The notes: generated by a model not told the origin, from the letters alone. A DNA stretch of 64,000 nucleotides from Sapria himalayana (GCA_029783825.1 JAREIK010002042.1:806486-870485); one strand, 5' to 3'; positions 12,801-27,303 are shown, counted from the first letter of the stretch. Made by a program: numbers and translations.

Positions 12801-13315
12801 TTTCCTCGCAGCTATCAGACTTGGTGATTCCTTTTTCATTATCATCTTAGAATCTATTGCATCTGATTATCCAACCTTGTGGTAGAAAAATAAAAGGATT
12901 AGACATCTTACTATTATGCTTCCCTTTGGTTAAAACCTGATGGCATAGTAGGTTAGGGGGCTGAATGATAATAGCTCCCCTTCTTCCCAAAGCATATTGC
13001 CCTCATAGGTGTTCAAGACATAGTAATCTAAGTCAACCTAAACTATTTAATATTGGTGAATAATCTTTCTTTTCAAAGATACTTAAGACAACTTCATGAA
13101 TAAGCAAATTAGAGGTTGTATTAATGACAAAGATCTAATAGGAAAACCGATGAAAAGAAATTTAACATGGATTAAATATGTGTTTTTATGCCTTCATTCC
13201 TTTATAAAGAGCATGGAGTTACTTATGTTACATTTTTTCACATGCATGGTGCTCTATAGATGGTGGAAAAGCAACAAAATCAATAAGTACAACACAATCT
13301 GTTATATTCCCCTTT
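9811..13315. other. AT-rich DNA, no gene recognised
   Basis: No convincing coding signal on either strand. The stretch from about 11,500 to 12,010, which includes GGTGGGTCATTCCAATGC, has the look of a decayed LTR or leader on the minus strand, but I cannot confirm it. From 12,240 to 13,310 the base composition is less AT-rich and short open frames occur (for example 12,700-12,885); none matches a family I know. Confidence 0.4.
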
Positions 13316-13323
13316 GAGCCCAT

Positions 13324-13969
13324 GAGATGTGTCAAAAGGACCAGCCATGTCATACCAGAATGGCCCATTTTTGGGTGGCCCAATTGGGGCACCATGCCAT
13401 GCTAGGTATGGCTTGATTGAGAAGTCATGTCATGCCAGGCATGGCCTGCCAGCACAAGTCCAGGCAGCCTTGTGTCTTTTGTGCCAGGTTGTTCTCAAGT
13501 TATGTCATCATGCTGAATTATGTACCAAGTAAGCACCCGCAAAAGCCCATTTATTTTGCCTGTTGTTTATCCATTTGTCCTCGAAAGCTAAAAAGACTAT
13601 TGGGGTCGGGGGGCTTCCGTGTGCGGCTGGGTTGTGCCACACAAATGTGCACAGCCAGCCATGTGGCAGGCTCATTAAAAAAATCCACCACGTGTACCAG
13701 CCTGGGCAGCGGGGTGGCATGGGCCAAGTGAGCCATGCCTGCTTCCCAATCTGCATTCCTAGGTCATGGTAACCATGTCGATGAACTATGCCAATAGGCC
13801 AGGCACATGGTTCATGCCTAGCCTAGCACGAGGCATAATACCCTTGGCCTAACATGACATGAGCTTGGTCTAGGCATGGTTCTAAATTGTGCCATGTTGA
13901 ATTAGAAATGGCTCAATCAATGCATGCATCATGCCATGCCTGAGCCATCCAACCCACTTTCCACCTCTC
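13324..13969. mobile_element. CATGCC-rich hAT-type non-autonomous element (copy 2)
   Basis: A GC-richer island of about 646 bp with many CATGCC, GGCATGG and GCCAGGC words. The left end is GAGATGTGTCAAAAGG, and the right end, read on the minus strand, is GAGAGGTGGAAAGTGGG. Both resemble the TAGAGGTGTCAAATGGG terminus of the 207-708 element. The flanks share only CCCAT (…GAGCCCAT on the left, ACCCATCC on the right), so the target duplication is decayed or the ends are off by a few bases. Open frames on both strands here are by-products of the repeat words. Confidence 0.65.
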
Positions 13970-16900
13970 ACCCATCCATTTTAAAAATATAGCCTTTCCC
14001 TAGTGGACTCTTCTTTGTTTTGTATGGAAAAAAAATATATCAATTCATTTTTCTAACTTATGGCAACCAATGATCAGATGATGGTCCTTTTAGATATTTG
14101 AGTTGAGTGAAAGAAAAGAAGCTGAAAAAGGTTTAGTGACTTTTCAAAGATGTTTTTCTTGAGATTCAACCTTCATTTCATTTAGATCATACCTCTCTCG
14201 CTAACTCCCATTTATTTTAACCATAGCTTTTTATGCTCCCAAACTTTTAATGCATGATTAAACTTTCAACTAGTGAATCATATGCTTACATATAACCAAT
14301 ATTGATAGGAAAAATGACACAATTGGAGCTCTCGAAAGCATAATATGTTCAAAAGAATAAAAAAATATTGTGATTGATAAAGCAATAAAACTCTTAGGAA
14401 TAGAAAACAAGTTGTATTGCAAAAGGAAGATAACTTCACACCAAAAAATGGCATGTACTTCATAAACTCTCTATAGAAACATTATAAGGGAGGACTACAT
14501 GTTCGTCCTCCATGTGTTTTTCATCTTTAAACCTATTGCTATGCTGCCTACCAATTGCCTTCCTCGAGCAACTAGTGCATGAAAGAATGACTACTCGTTA
14601 CCTATTACACTTATGTGCTCTATCAAGCTTCAAGATGTCATTTTGAGAATAGGTCAAGAATGTTTTTAACTATTTAACTATAGGTTTTGTTTCCTCTTTT
14701 TCTTCTCAACTACATGTATTTGATCATTAGATGAGCCTTAGTGATAGGAGAAGAGTATCATTGAAAAGTGAATGTTTTCTTCTGCCAATGTTTTGTTTTA
14801 TACGAATTGATTCTAGAGTTAGACAAAAATCAAATGATGGAGAGATCATAATAAAGAGATTAACATATAAATTAAGTAAAGGGAAGCCTTTCCAATAGTG
14901 AATTAAAACAACACTTTTCAATGATACTTTTCTATCAATATTTTTTGCATCAACCAACCTGAGAGATATGTCCACTTAAAGGTGGATGAAAGTGGTGTAA
15001 TAGGTCTGACATATACAAAACGTATTATCTTATATCTTATATTGAATGCATCCAAAGTTATAACATTTAGGTGACATAAAGAACAATAAAAGATATAGTT
15101 ATCACCCTTGTATAATCTTTCTTTCCTCTAGTCAGAAATAATGGAATCATTATCAAATCAAGGGTGTGTTGTATACATGGTTTTTTGGGAATGACCTTTC
15201 TATGGGACTCTCCCATGGCTATTATAATAAGATAAACTAACTTTTATTATAAGTCAATTCTATATTATAGGGCATTTCTTTCAAACAACTTATCTTTACA
15301 TCACATTGGGTTGTTCCTCTCTTCTAGTAACACTTACATCTTAGTTGATTTCATGAGATTATTGACTTATTGTGATTATTTCCTTGTTCAAAAAGTTATT
15401 ATTGATAAGAGCTTCATAATGAACTTTATAGTATATGTTTATTAATCTACTACTTTATTAACTGCTATGTTCCCCTTAATGGGAACGAAGAAATAAAAGA
15501 AGGTATCTAATTTAGACATCATCATTAAAAACTAAAACAATTTTGTTCCTAAGCCAAAAAGTTCTCACCTAGAAGAATGAAAAAACTAATAGTTGAATTT
15601 GATTTGTGCTACCTCTAATTGAAATCATGGAAGAGGGAATAAGGTTGATATTCTTACCTCATTATAGTTGTTTTTCCTATTGGTAGAGAATTGCTAACTT
15701 AATGATGTTTACTTCATCTAAGGTATTATATAAAGATATTAGCCTAGTCTTGTCTCTCATATGACTCCTAACAAAGTCTATAAACTTCATACTTGAAAGA
15801 TAAAGTAGTGTTGTAACCTTCCTCAAAACCTTCCCCTTATAGGAATTTACATATGTGTGTCAATCTTCATAGGTTTACTGATTCAAGTAGCCATGTAGAT
15901 CCTTAATTTTCTATTACAAAAGAATGGGGTTACCCAAAAAATATCTATCTATTAGAGAAACTATTTTCCCGAGTGAGTGAATGAGACTAATTTACTAATA
16001 TAAAACCCTATAACTTGAACTGAGAAAAATAAATCATGTTGGTCACAAAACACTTGGGAAGCACTCTCTCACTATGTTGATGGAAAAGTAACTCAACCTT
16101 TTAATAGTGGATAGTCTTAATTCTCAATATGCACAATTCCTTGCTTAGAAAAAATGAAAGTTTTTGCTAATATGGATTCATGAAGAATAGAATGTCAACC
16201 GACTTAATTTTATACTTAGGATCAAACTTTCCTAGATTGTTTAATTAGTATTGGTGTATTGGCTTATACTTTTTATCCATTGAGGTACTGAATCTAAGAT
16301 TGATCCCTCCTTATGAGGTGTAAAGTGCAAGTTTTTCCCAATATGGGACTTATAATATGTCATTTCTCATCGCAACAAAAGTAGTCTTTGGAAGTGTCTC
16401 TATGGTCAAAATTTTAGTTTTTTGAGCCTTTAATGATAGAAGTCATTTAGTCTAAGCACCAGACAAAATTGAGTATGCGAAACTCTTTCATCTGCATTTA
16501 GTGGAGGAAGTTGAATGGAGGCAAGATAGAGATTTAAGTTGCTATCTAGATTGTTGATGATGGTAGAAGATGTGGGACATGTTTGTGTTGCTTTATTTAG
16601 TATGATAATTTCATTTCATATTTTAACCAGCAAAATTTAGTGTATCAATTTTTTGTTCAATCATTTGTATGTGAGATCTATTCATGTATGGTTTTCCAAT
16701 CAAAATGTCATGACCCCAATAAATTAGCAAAAGAATAGAGGGAAGAGATCATCCTAATTGGCCTTTTGGCTAGCATGTGGGATCTTCGTATTTATATTTT
16801 GATAAAAGAAAAAAAAGTAGCGACTTCATCACCTTGTTCACTAACCTAAAGACATAATGTTGGCATATTTCTCCATGGCTTACTATCCAAACTAAGTCCA

Positions 16901-19060
16901 ATAACTTTGAAGTCTTGCTAAAACAAGAGTATAGTCTTACTATGAGAAAACATTTCTTCTACCTACACCTTGAACAGATATATTTTTGCTAGTTCTTGAA
17001 GTATAGTCTTCTCTTTGTTAATTTTTCTAAAGTACCAATCTAGTTGATTTTTCCTTATTCTTTAATTTTCCTGTAAAGCCAATAGTTACTTCTTATGAAA
17101 AGGAATAGGACCTTATTTTTTCGTCAATGAAAAATCATTTATTCATGGTCACTGAGATGAAGATCTTTTTATACTTATTCAATACTAGCTTTGGTCATCT
17201 TCCAAAGAATCAAGAATTATAATTAATTTTGTGACAAGGACCTTCTTTCATCATACAGTAGTGACAATTTTTAATGAGAAAATTTTTTTTTTGCCAAGAG
17301 CTATAGTAAGATAAGATATTTACCTTGCTTGAGCTGATATAATTTAATTTTCTAAGCTTTTTAAAAAAGACTCAATATAAGATATTACCTTTCTCTCTAC
17401 CAATGCTACAAAGTTTTCACCGTGAGAACCTTTCATTCTTATTAGTCTTACTCCCCTCTCTTTAATCCCCTATACCTCTTTTGATGATCAATGCCCTTCC
17501 CTTTTCAATAATGTATGATTTATCTTCTTCAAAACATGTGCAAAGTGGATTATAGTTTTGCTTACCCTTTTCTTTACATTTTTCTTGGGTTGACAGAGAA
17601 GTCAAGTAAGAAGGAATAAAACCACTAAAGAGTTGTCAACACTTCACAGTTAACAACAAAAGAGTGGTGGACCATGAACTAGTTTCTACTATTCAAGGTT
17701 CTTATTTAGCATAACAATTTCAAGGTTTATGACAAAACATCAATGAGCTTGCTAGTGTTTTTATAGTGGGAGGCTCCGCAACACACATATGCCTTATTAG
17801 GCTTAGTAGAATTTTAAGGTTAAAGTGAAGAGGATAGAAGGGATGAAGTCCATTCATTAGCATAGTTTAAATCCAAAGCTACTAAAACTATGTACTAATC
17901 CCTCATTACTACTTAAATAAATAATTAATGGATATGTTCTTTCATAATTTGAGCTTTCCTTAGCTAGCTTACTTGACTTCATCACCATACATTTCCAACA
18001 TTTCTTTATAGCTTGACTAAGTGAATTTGTTACCTTCACATTCTTTCTTTTTAAAAAAATATAGAATGGTGCCTAATATGGAATGAAAGAATAATAATAA
18101 AAGAAATGAAAGGGGAATGATTAGTGTGTCATGAGGTTGGTGGGGGAACCCGGAGATGAATTGCTGAATTCACATTAAAAATCACCAACATGAAAAGAAA
18201 CAAAATATTAAATTACATGTTGAAAAAAATGAATCACTTTGATTCTAGAAGCTTAAGGTGCTCTATGATTAGACCTTTTGGTCCCTTTCGACCATAGTCT
18301 TTTCAATTAAAAGACATGTTATAAGAGAAGGGATATGTACTCATTCTTGATCACTTTAAATAAGTGTTCACTACTAAAGCATCACTTGCTCTTTGGCTAG
18401 AAAAGGTGGTATGAATGTTGTCTCTCATCCAAAAAAGCAAAATAATATATTGATCAAAATTAGATTTTTGGTTAGGGTCTACTAATAGAAGGAGATGAAT
18501 CAAAGATGATTTGTGTGTTAAGTAAGTAACCTGACTAGTCCATGGGGCATTTTAATTGGTTTTCTTTTGGACTTATTAATGCTATTGCCACATTGTACAC
18601 TCTTATCAATGAGCTATTTGTTTGGCATACCAAATATCGAATAAAATTAATTATTTTGGTAAATATTCATATTGTATTGGTATAGAAAAGAGTGTTAAAA
18701 TAAATAATTTCACAAAATATGTTTTTTGATGAACTATGATGAATAATAGTGAAATTGACTTATTTTTGTGTGACATAGAGACTTGGTAGATTTTTGAGAA
18801 GAAGAGAAGCAAAAAATCATGTAAAGTCATAATATTTCTTATGTTATGATTTTATTACATCTTATTGACTTATATGATATTTTTGGCATCTATCCTTGGA
18901 CAAAACTCTATATAAATAGTCATGAAAATCTTCATACTCTATGACTCTATTTAGCTATACAACACATTTTATTTAGCTACAAAATTTTTTTTGGAATCAC
19001 AACTAAACTAGCTCATAATATTTTTTGTTGATACAACAATAATTCTACATTACAACAACC
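13970..19060. other. AT-rich DNA without recognised genes
   Basis: I read both strands for transposase, reverse transcriptase and common plant protein motifs and found nothing I can support. Composition is rather even, without long open frames. It may be very old transposon sequence. Confidence 0.4.
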
Positions 19061-19064
19061 ATGT

Positions 19065-19620
19065 ATACTATCATTGCTCAAAGTCGTGGCAAGCCTATAA
19101 CACTATGACTTTCCTATTGTAGAGCCAACAAGTCTAAGATAATAGCCACAACATTATTCTCAAGACAATAACTTTTAGCTACAGAAATTTTTATAAAGTA
19201 ATGATTGACCATTTACAAGGTAGTGACTTTCTATTCTAGAGAAATGACTAAAGGCATAACCAATTTCCAATTGCTATGACTTTGGGTTATAAATATAAAA
19301 TTCATAAGTTATGACTATTCAAAATTTATAGTTATGGTCATTCCTAGTGTCATGACCATGTAATATAAGAGAGGGACCAGGGTAGAAGCTCATTCTTAGT
19401 ATTATAACTACGTTCTAGAAATAAAATATATAGTCATGATCATTCTCAATGTCGTAGCCATATAATTAAAGAGAGAGACTAAAATCATTACCTATTCCTA
19501 ATGCCATGTGTTATAAAGATGAATTATGTGGTATTTGCTATTCCTAATGACATGGCATTATAAAGCTAGAAAGAGACTAAAACTATGACTCATTCCAAGA
19601 AGTCATAACTTTTGACTTAA
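19065..19620. repeat. Degenerate ~50-bp minisatellite, about 10 copies
   Basis: Units begin with a TTCCTA.TG / TTCT.A.TG word followed by TCATGAC.A or CTATGAC-like words and end in a purine-rich GAGAGACTAAAA-like segment. Well-aligned unit positions are 19,349, about 19,399, 19,451, 19,501 and 19,549, that is 48-52 bp apart. Weaker copies extend left to about 19,065 (for example ATTTCCAATTGCTATGAC near 19,262). Identity between units is low, so the array is old. Confidence 0.65.
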
Positions 19621-21804
19621 ATTTTACACCTAGATTCTCATGTATAAAAAAATAAATATGTGAATGATGAGAAGAATTCTAGGGCATGAGTGAAAAGATA
19701 ACATCTAGGGTCTTGAGAGCCAAATTTTTCCAAACCTTTGGGACATCAATGAGCAAAAAGACAACATAAAGCACAAGCATAAATCCTAAAGTAGGTGTGA
19801 ATTTTTGACCCATCCTATGAGAAAATTCGAGGTGCATGATCAAGTATCAAGGATTTAAGATGTGATTCCTAGTTACTCTTGAGAGTTATCATTAATAACT
19901 TGAAATTCCATGAAATACATCTTCAATTATCTCTTGTGAATTTGTCCCTAATGTCAGGCTAAATTAAGGTATATGGTTATTATATTTGATTACATGTGAG
20001 GGGTACTTAATGAATAAATTTTATGTTTGGATTGTGTTGTGGTTTGGATATTGATGGATCCTGGTATTTATGTAGAATAAAAATTATGATATTACTATAG
20101 TGGATAGTGATAGGTAAGTCATGAAGTATGATGATGCATAATGGTAGGAAGAAAGTGTCAGCCCTTCTAATGGTGATGTGTAAAAAAAATCTATACATCA
20201 AAACCTGACATTAAGATATGTTAATTATATGAGTATGACACTTACAAAACCAAAAGAATGAATATTTTTATAAGCTAATCCATTATGAGTATTTTATATA
20301 ACATTTTCTTAAGTATCTCACCTTTAATATAAGAGTCATGTATTATCGTGGTAGATGGTGATATGTAAGTCATGAGATATTTATGATTGAAGAGGTAACT
20401 CATAAGATGGTAATAATCATATGAATTCCTTTTTATTGTATACTTCCATAAGTGAGATTTATAGAAAATCATATATTATTTGTATGAGCATAGTGCTTAT
20501 GATGATGAATATGCAAATAATATTAATACTATATCAATTTACCTCTATATGACAATAAGAATATACATATGAAATAATCATTAATGGTAGTTGATGAATT
20601 ACCTAAAAGATATAAAGTGATTCTCGAGCAAGAATGATTTATTATTTTATTGATAAAGTATTAGGGAACAACTACAAGGGGACCATCATCAGAAAGGACC
20701 CAATAGTTGATAACTACCTTATATACTAATAATGTACTAGGGAATTTTCATAATAATCTTACTTTCATTTCATAACTAAGCATAATAATATCCAAACTAT
20801 ATACATAAGCTATCAAACATAATGGAATGTTCCAACACTAAAATTTAAGAAACTTACCAAAAATCTAGTCTTTTTATTTTAAATAAGAGTAGTAGTTGAC
20901 TAATAATTAGTTGATCAAATTACCTACATAATTTTTGTGGGATTAATATTTGAATAAAAGTCTCCTTTACTAATGGTATGATCAAATTGCCTATTCCTAA
21001 AAATTAGGTATTATAACAAAGTTGCAATACTACTCTATTTATACCTAGATTACTAGTGGAATACTTTGATCATGAGCAATAGTTTTCTTTTCAACAACAT
21101 CTAGACCATTTTGAATGTCCCAAGAAATAATCACCTAAAAGAGAAATTTTTCTTGGGGCATACGAAGATTCTATTCATAAGGCATTATAGAAGCCTCGAA
21201 GTCATCAATGAGGGGCATGGAACATAAGCTTTGGTATAGGTACATTCTACATTATGCTAGGAATTATACTTCATGTGTGTCTAAGTCATCATACTCTTGT
21301 GTCACAAAAATGAATCACACCTAGAAACTATTCAAGAGGAAGAAACTTTAGAGAGATAAAGTAAAATAAAAAATGATTATGAAACTTTCGAATCAATACA
21401 AGTGATGTGAGACTCTCCTTATATGTGGAGAGTCATCTATTTTAATGGTCAATAACATTCCAAATATCATGATCTTACATTATAGGAAAGAAAAAGATCA
21501 TCTTGTACAAGGGCCTCAAATATTTTTTTTGAGTTTAACTTAGATATTCTTGGACATTATATAATCTTTTGAGATCTCAAAAAAAGGAAGGTCATCTTGC
21601 TTTTATTTAGTTCATACCCAACCAAGATAGTCAGGCTATAATAATCCTTCCCTACCCAATTTAACAATGCTTTCATCACATCTTCATTTTGTAATTTGAC
21701 TATTGCTTCTTGGAATTATTACAATGACTCAGTTGATTCCTAGCTTACTTCACTATATGGTTATCTTTTCTATTTTACCAAGAATTCTTACTTTGACATG
21801 TAAT
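19621..21804. other. AT-rich DNA without recognised genes
   Basis: No supported coding region. A perfect 8-bp stem (GACTCTCC...GGAGAGTC) lies at about 21,409-21,432, but nothing around it suggests a function. Confidence 0.4.
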
Positions 21805-22050
21805 TAGAGGTGAAAATGTCATGGGTGATATGAGCTAGACCTGCAACATTGCCCAAAAAATTTATGTTAGGCACCATATGACAACTAGGAACCATGCCAT
21901 CATTATGTATGGGCCAACCCTTAGCATGGCTCATGCCATTGCCCTGCCCATTCGGCCCTCATACCAAAGCATTGAATAATCCAAATTGCTAGCATGAGGG
22001 GCATGAACTTGGAATGGTGCTTGAAATTCATGCATCAGTCTTATTGATAT
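21805..22050. mobile_element. Decayed CATGCC-rich hAT-type element (copy 3), right end unclear
   Basis: It begins with TAGAGGTGAAAATG, like the TAGAGGTGTCAAATG end of the family, and then carries CATGCCATC, GGGCCAACC, CATGGCTCATGCC and GCCCTGCCC words to about 22,030. No matching right inverted repeat is visible, so this is a truncated or strongly mutated copy. Confidence 0.5.
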
Positions 22051-24510
22051 TAGAAATATGAAAGCATGTGAAATCCATGTATTTTTTTATTAGTTTTTCA
22101 TAACGGGCACATGGTGTGCATCCATCCCATTTTAAAAAAATTCTGTTATTGCCTTGGAAATGTCCTATGACAACTACATTGATGCATGTCACTTTAGTTG
22201 TCCTTAAACATTAATTAATAATGGTTTTTAAAAAGATATAATTTTTTTAAATATTATATTAATCTAAACCATTAGATTTCTATCTAATGGTTCTAGATAG
22301 AAATCCAATAGTTGTAGGGCTTTTTCCCATAAAAAAAAGAAAAAATTAATATTTAATTTTTTTAAAAAAATTATAAATAGGTAGTTAGCATTAATATTTA
22401 AATTAATATTTATATTATCTTCTCGTTAATTTTCTAAAAATTTCAAAACTACTGTGTTTTTTATTTGAATAGTAAACCATTGTATAAATTATTATTGGAG
22501 ATGATGAACATTGTTTCCATTAGCATGATAAATAGAAAATAAATTGCAGGTGTGAACTTGTGGTTGGTTGACTTCAAGTCTAAATATTTGTAAGGTACAT
22601 AATTCCTTTATTCCATAACTATATTTTTTTACAATATAAATTTAGAAATAAATAAATCTCTCTTCAACTCAAAACTCTCTAAAATTTTAAAAAATATTTA
22701 TAAAATAATAATTATTATAAGAAGAAACTAAATACTAAATTATATAATGAGAACTCGACTAAAAAATCTAAAATTAAGTTATCTCTTAGTCATAAGTCAA
22801 TTTTATTAGTTAATAAATGAAAAATCTGAAACTAAACACTTAAAAAATCTAGTATTAATAAATGAACAATTTTATTATGTATTAGATCCCAAAAAATTCC
22901 AACTAAAAAGTAAAGTCATAAAATTTGAATCAACTTCAAGTTCAATGACTCATTTATTTACTACCATGAGTTTATCATGAAAGGCATGTCTAGGTTCATT
23001 GTTAACATTGATCTTTCACGTAAATTTGCACATGATCATAGACTAGTTCACTATTTACAAAAGTACTTTTAGTCTACTTACCATAGAATCTAGCCTAGGT
23101 CAACCTATAAAACTAAAAAAAATAAATAGTAATTAACAAACTTAGTAGACAAAGTTGAGTGAATCTCAATGATGTCTAATATTTGAACTAGTCGGGATGA
23201 CAAAGCATTTATATGTAACATTATCTGATTTATTGATTCTAACTAAAAACTAAATAAAATAATTATAGAATTTTATTAGATCTTCTATCATCATGGTGGT
23301 CTTATCATATATGAGTGTCATCCAAGAGTTTTTAGAAAATATGATATATAAAATAAAACAATAACATAATATTTGATAACACTTCTAATAATTATGTCAT
23401 AATAAAAATTTTCGTAAGAACCATTTGAGATGGTCTCTTAGCTATGATTTTTTACATTTAGTATATATGTCACATAATAAATCTATTAGTACAAGCAAAA
23501 TTAAAAAATAGTTTTCCCATATTAGAATAAATATGAAATGCATCAAAATATGTGAGGATACCTAACAAACTACAAGACTTTTACAATCTATATAAATTAG
23601 AAGGCCTAAAAAAAATTCTAACTAGATATTAAATACCATTGAAATTATACATATATGATATATAACTATGTTAGTAACAGAATTTATGAACATATAATTA
23701 TGAATTAGATTGGGAAAAAAGATGTTACTTTTAAAAATTCATAAAAATCTTTTATAATACAAAGAACATGTATTCACCTATATTTATTCTCATAATATGT
23801 ATTGAGCTTAGTGTGCATAGTTTTTTTTTTGAAAACGTGATTATTGAGATAAAAATAAAATATTTAAAATACGGATCTTCTATTTTATCTTTTTATTACT
23901 TAGTTACATATATGAATTATTAGCTTTAGTGAAAGGGAATAGAAAGCATTGTCACATTCATATCCACATGCATGAAATGACCACAAGAACTAGAGAGCAG
24001 CATTTAAGAATAATTAGATGTCCTAGGGCTAAGATTGAAGATTAATACCTAATTGGAGATGATAATTTTTTTATTTAGTCAGCTAATAGAAAATGATGGA
24101 TATGTTTATTGAATAAGAGTGAGTTATCTAGATACTTAGATACTATTTACTGCTTCATTTAGTCTCATAATGACATGAAAAATTTTAACATATTGAACTG
24201 GTTGAAATCATATGAATACATATTTTTTGTGTCATCTTTCTCAAATTATACATAATCTACTAAACCCTCCAATGTCTAGCATAGTAATGACATCTACTTT
24301 TTGTATGATTGTGAATATGATTTTAGATAAAAGGACCATTCTATAACCAAATATTATAGAAGCTTTGTCATACTTAAATGATTGAGATAATTCACAACTG
24401 GGTCTTCAAGTAAATGTCCAAGAAATACAAGTGAATGATAATATATATGAAAATGATGAAACAAAAACTTAGAGTTGTGATGATTAGAACTAGACTTAGT
24501 GATATTATGA
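22051..24510. other. Very AT-rich DNA without recognised genes
   Basis: Long A/T homopolymer-rich stretches. No open frame or motif can be supported on either strand. Confidence 0.4.
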
Positions 24511-24612
24511 TACTTTCTATATCTAGATATGTATTTATATTTAAAGTATATCTAGATATTTAAAGTATATCTAGTATTTATATTTATATACTTTCTATAT
24601 CTAGATATTATG
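24511..24612. repeat. Short repeats around the palindrome TATCTAGATA
   Basis: The segment TACTTTCTATATCTAGATAT occurs at 24,511 and again at 24,589, 78 bp apart. Between them AAAGTATATCTAG is repeated twice, about 22 bp apart. Confidence 0.7.
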
Positions 24613-24774
24613 AAAGAAAAACTTTTTCATACTTTCTTATAATTTTTAATGTATTTATATTTATATTTTCTGACTGAGTGCATTTTTAATGTATTTTTAT
24701 ATTCATATTGATATGCATTGTAGTTTACTTTTTTTAATTTTTTTAGATTTCACCTAATTCCTATATTCATACAT

Positions 24775-25304
24775 AGTGATAGTATGATACCTATGGTCTA
24801 GGATAGCTTGGGGCTTCTGGCTTTCACCTACATTATATAGGAAGTAGGTGAAAGTGTCAAAGGCCCCAAGCCATCCTAGACCATAAGCAAGCTGAGGTGG
24901 AGCTGGGCTAGACTGGACCTTGATAGCCAAGCCATCATTAGCCCTTACCAAAAGGATAGGATAGGATAGTCGTGTGCTAGTTTTTACCCAGAGTGAACCT
25001 AATATAGCATAAACATTATGCTCATATGATAGTGGGGCCACACTAGGCAGACTCGGCATGACTCAACTTGATCCATTCTAAAAACTATGGCAGGGTCTCC
25101 AAGGCACGATGGCTCGATTGGGCCTTTAAAAATGAGTCTTAATGCCTGAACTTGCCTATGACATGGCCCATAAAAGCCATGGCATGTCATGCCTAGCAGA
25201 ACTTTTGTGGATCATGCCATAGGTTGAGATTAGGTCATGCCACATCCTAAGATCATGCTTTGCAACATGTCTAGATCATGCCACCCAACCTATTTCCATA
25301 TCTA
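24775..25304. mobile_element. CATGCC-rich hAT-type element (copy 4) with a terminal hairpin
   Basis: A GC-richer island with GGCATG and CATGCC words from about 25,050 to 25,290. The right end, read on the minus strand, is TAGATATGGAAATAGG followed by TTGGG, close to the family end TAGAGGTGTCAAATGGG, and places the border at 25,304. The left end is not defined. The left part contains the 94-bp hairpin listed separately. No gene. Confidence 0.55.
24792..24885. repeat. Large near-perfect hairpin
   Basis: Left arm 24,792-24,831 and right arm 24,844-24,885 are reverse complements over about 40 bp, with a one-base mismatch and a small bulge in the middle (GCTTCTGGC against GCCTTTGACAC). The loop is about 12 bp. 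The arms run TATGGTCTAGGAT...TTTCACCTAC and GTAGGTGAAA...ATCCTAGACCATA. Confidence 0.9.
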
Positions 25305-27303
25305 ATTTAAATCTTTATCATACAAGGTATTTACTCCAAGGGTGTCTGATGAGACTTCTAGTATGAATACCTACATCTAATTGAAATATTTTTAACATAC
25401 TTATAATAAAAATTTGACGAACTTATAATTTGAGGGTATTCCTTGGTATCTTTCAAATATTATTCATAAGATGATGATAAGTTTCAATTATTGATATTCA
25501 GAAATAATTGAGTAGAAAATAAAGGATTCACTACTACTAAGTGAAGGAAAGAATACCTAAGACCTTTTATTGAGATCATTGCTCATAATCTCATGTCAGG
25601 GTAGATGTGTTATGAAGAAATATCTTCGTTGGCATAATTAATTGGATTATAAGTCTGAGAGACAAGAAAGATAATAGTTGGGCTAGATGTGACATAGTCA
25701 ATCTAGTGATTAGTTGACACAAAACCCTTACTTTGAACTAAGTAAGATATTGGATTGTGAAAAGACTATTTTCATGATAGTTATTTTTGGAAAGGTTCCT
25801 AGTCAAACCATTGACTATCTAGTCAATTAGAGGTCATGATATCTTGCTATATACTTCTCATCACTTGATCAAGAAGAATGGTTGATTTGAGTGGTCAACA
25901 CAACTAGAAATCTAATGAGTCACACACTTAGAAGGAATGAAAAATGAATAAAATAATAGTAGATAATGATATATGTTTCATATACACGTTTGTTCATTTT
26001 CATAAAACACATGTTTTATCAAATACTAACTATCATATGGTTTTAAAAACAAATCTCACATAATAAAATCTTACTTTATTAATATAAATCATATTCTGAT
26101 TTTACTATACGTTGATCATTTTATATTTAGTAATAAAATGACATTTTAATACTATATATAACTTGAGTTTAAATAAATCTAAAGATTATAAACTCAATAC
26201 TTAATTTTTAATTTGTTTTAAACATTCAACCTCATAGTTTTCCATAATAGTGGTAATATGCATAAAACTTATTTTAAGCTCCTAAATTATAAGTGATATC
26301 TACAAAAACATAATTATTAAAATTATATGAACATCCAAAATGACCTAATACGTGATAAATATTATAGTCCTTTTATTACATAATATTTTGATCGAATATA
26401 AAATATGAATTAAGACATGCATGATTCAATTATTTTTTTGATCTAAAGTTGTCATGACCTCTAAGCACTCCCACTCAAGAGTCATGATGGGCTAGGTTTG
26501 ATTAGTTAAATTTAACAAGATTTAAAATATTTTAAAATATAATCTAAACTATTTTTTGAATTTCTAATGATGGACTTTCATAAATTTATTAAATTAGCCA
26601 TAAAATACATATAAAGATAATGGGAAAGATATTTATTACAAATATGGATCGAAAATAAATGAATTTATATTGAAATTTTGAGAAAAAATGTATTATGAAT
26701 AGTACAACTACATGTGGTTGACCGCGTGTTTGTATTAAATATAATTCATATAGTATTCTCATAGCATGTCAATCCAATATATTATCCTTGAATATGTATG
26801 CATGAGTTGACTTAATATTACATATGATTTATGAAACATAATTACCAACCACCTATAATGAACAACTAAGAATGTTTGGAATAACACTCTTTTAACTTTA
26901 AAATGTTACTATCAAATCTCATACTTGATAGTTATAAGTAAAATTAATTATTCATGAAAATTAATTATTAATAAAATAATAATGAAAATATCTTTTATTC
27001 AATAAAATATAAAATAATAATCATCATATCATTAGCAGGGGAAAAATAATAATAGTCATATCATATAAAATATCTTTTATAAGTCCAATCAGACATGTAT
27101 CTTATATTCATTGATCTATTATGACTCTCATATTTTACTTATGAAAGTAGTGGATCACCGATATTAACATTTATAGAAACTTTGCTTATGTGTACATGAT
27201 ATAAAAAAAATATTTATAGTCACAAATAAAAATTGATGTAAAAGAACTACATAAAACTTATCTTGTGTGCCAATCAGATAAAATAGAGCCGAAGTTACCA
27301 ACG
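25305..27303. other. AT-rich DNA without recognised genes
   Basis: Nothing I can support on either strand; no long open frame and no repeat of note. Confidence 0.4.

Noticed and set aside
12700..12885. 61-codon frame rich in hydrophobic residues
   Set aside because: No family recognised, no start context; chance frame in moderately AT-rich DNA.
13329..13772. Overlapping frames on both strands in the second CATGCC island
   Set aside because: Same reason: mirror frames of GC-rich repeat words.
24754..25190. Minus-strand frames of 101 and 63 codons
   Set aside because: They run through the hairpin and repeat words of a transposon island; no family match.
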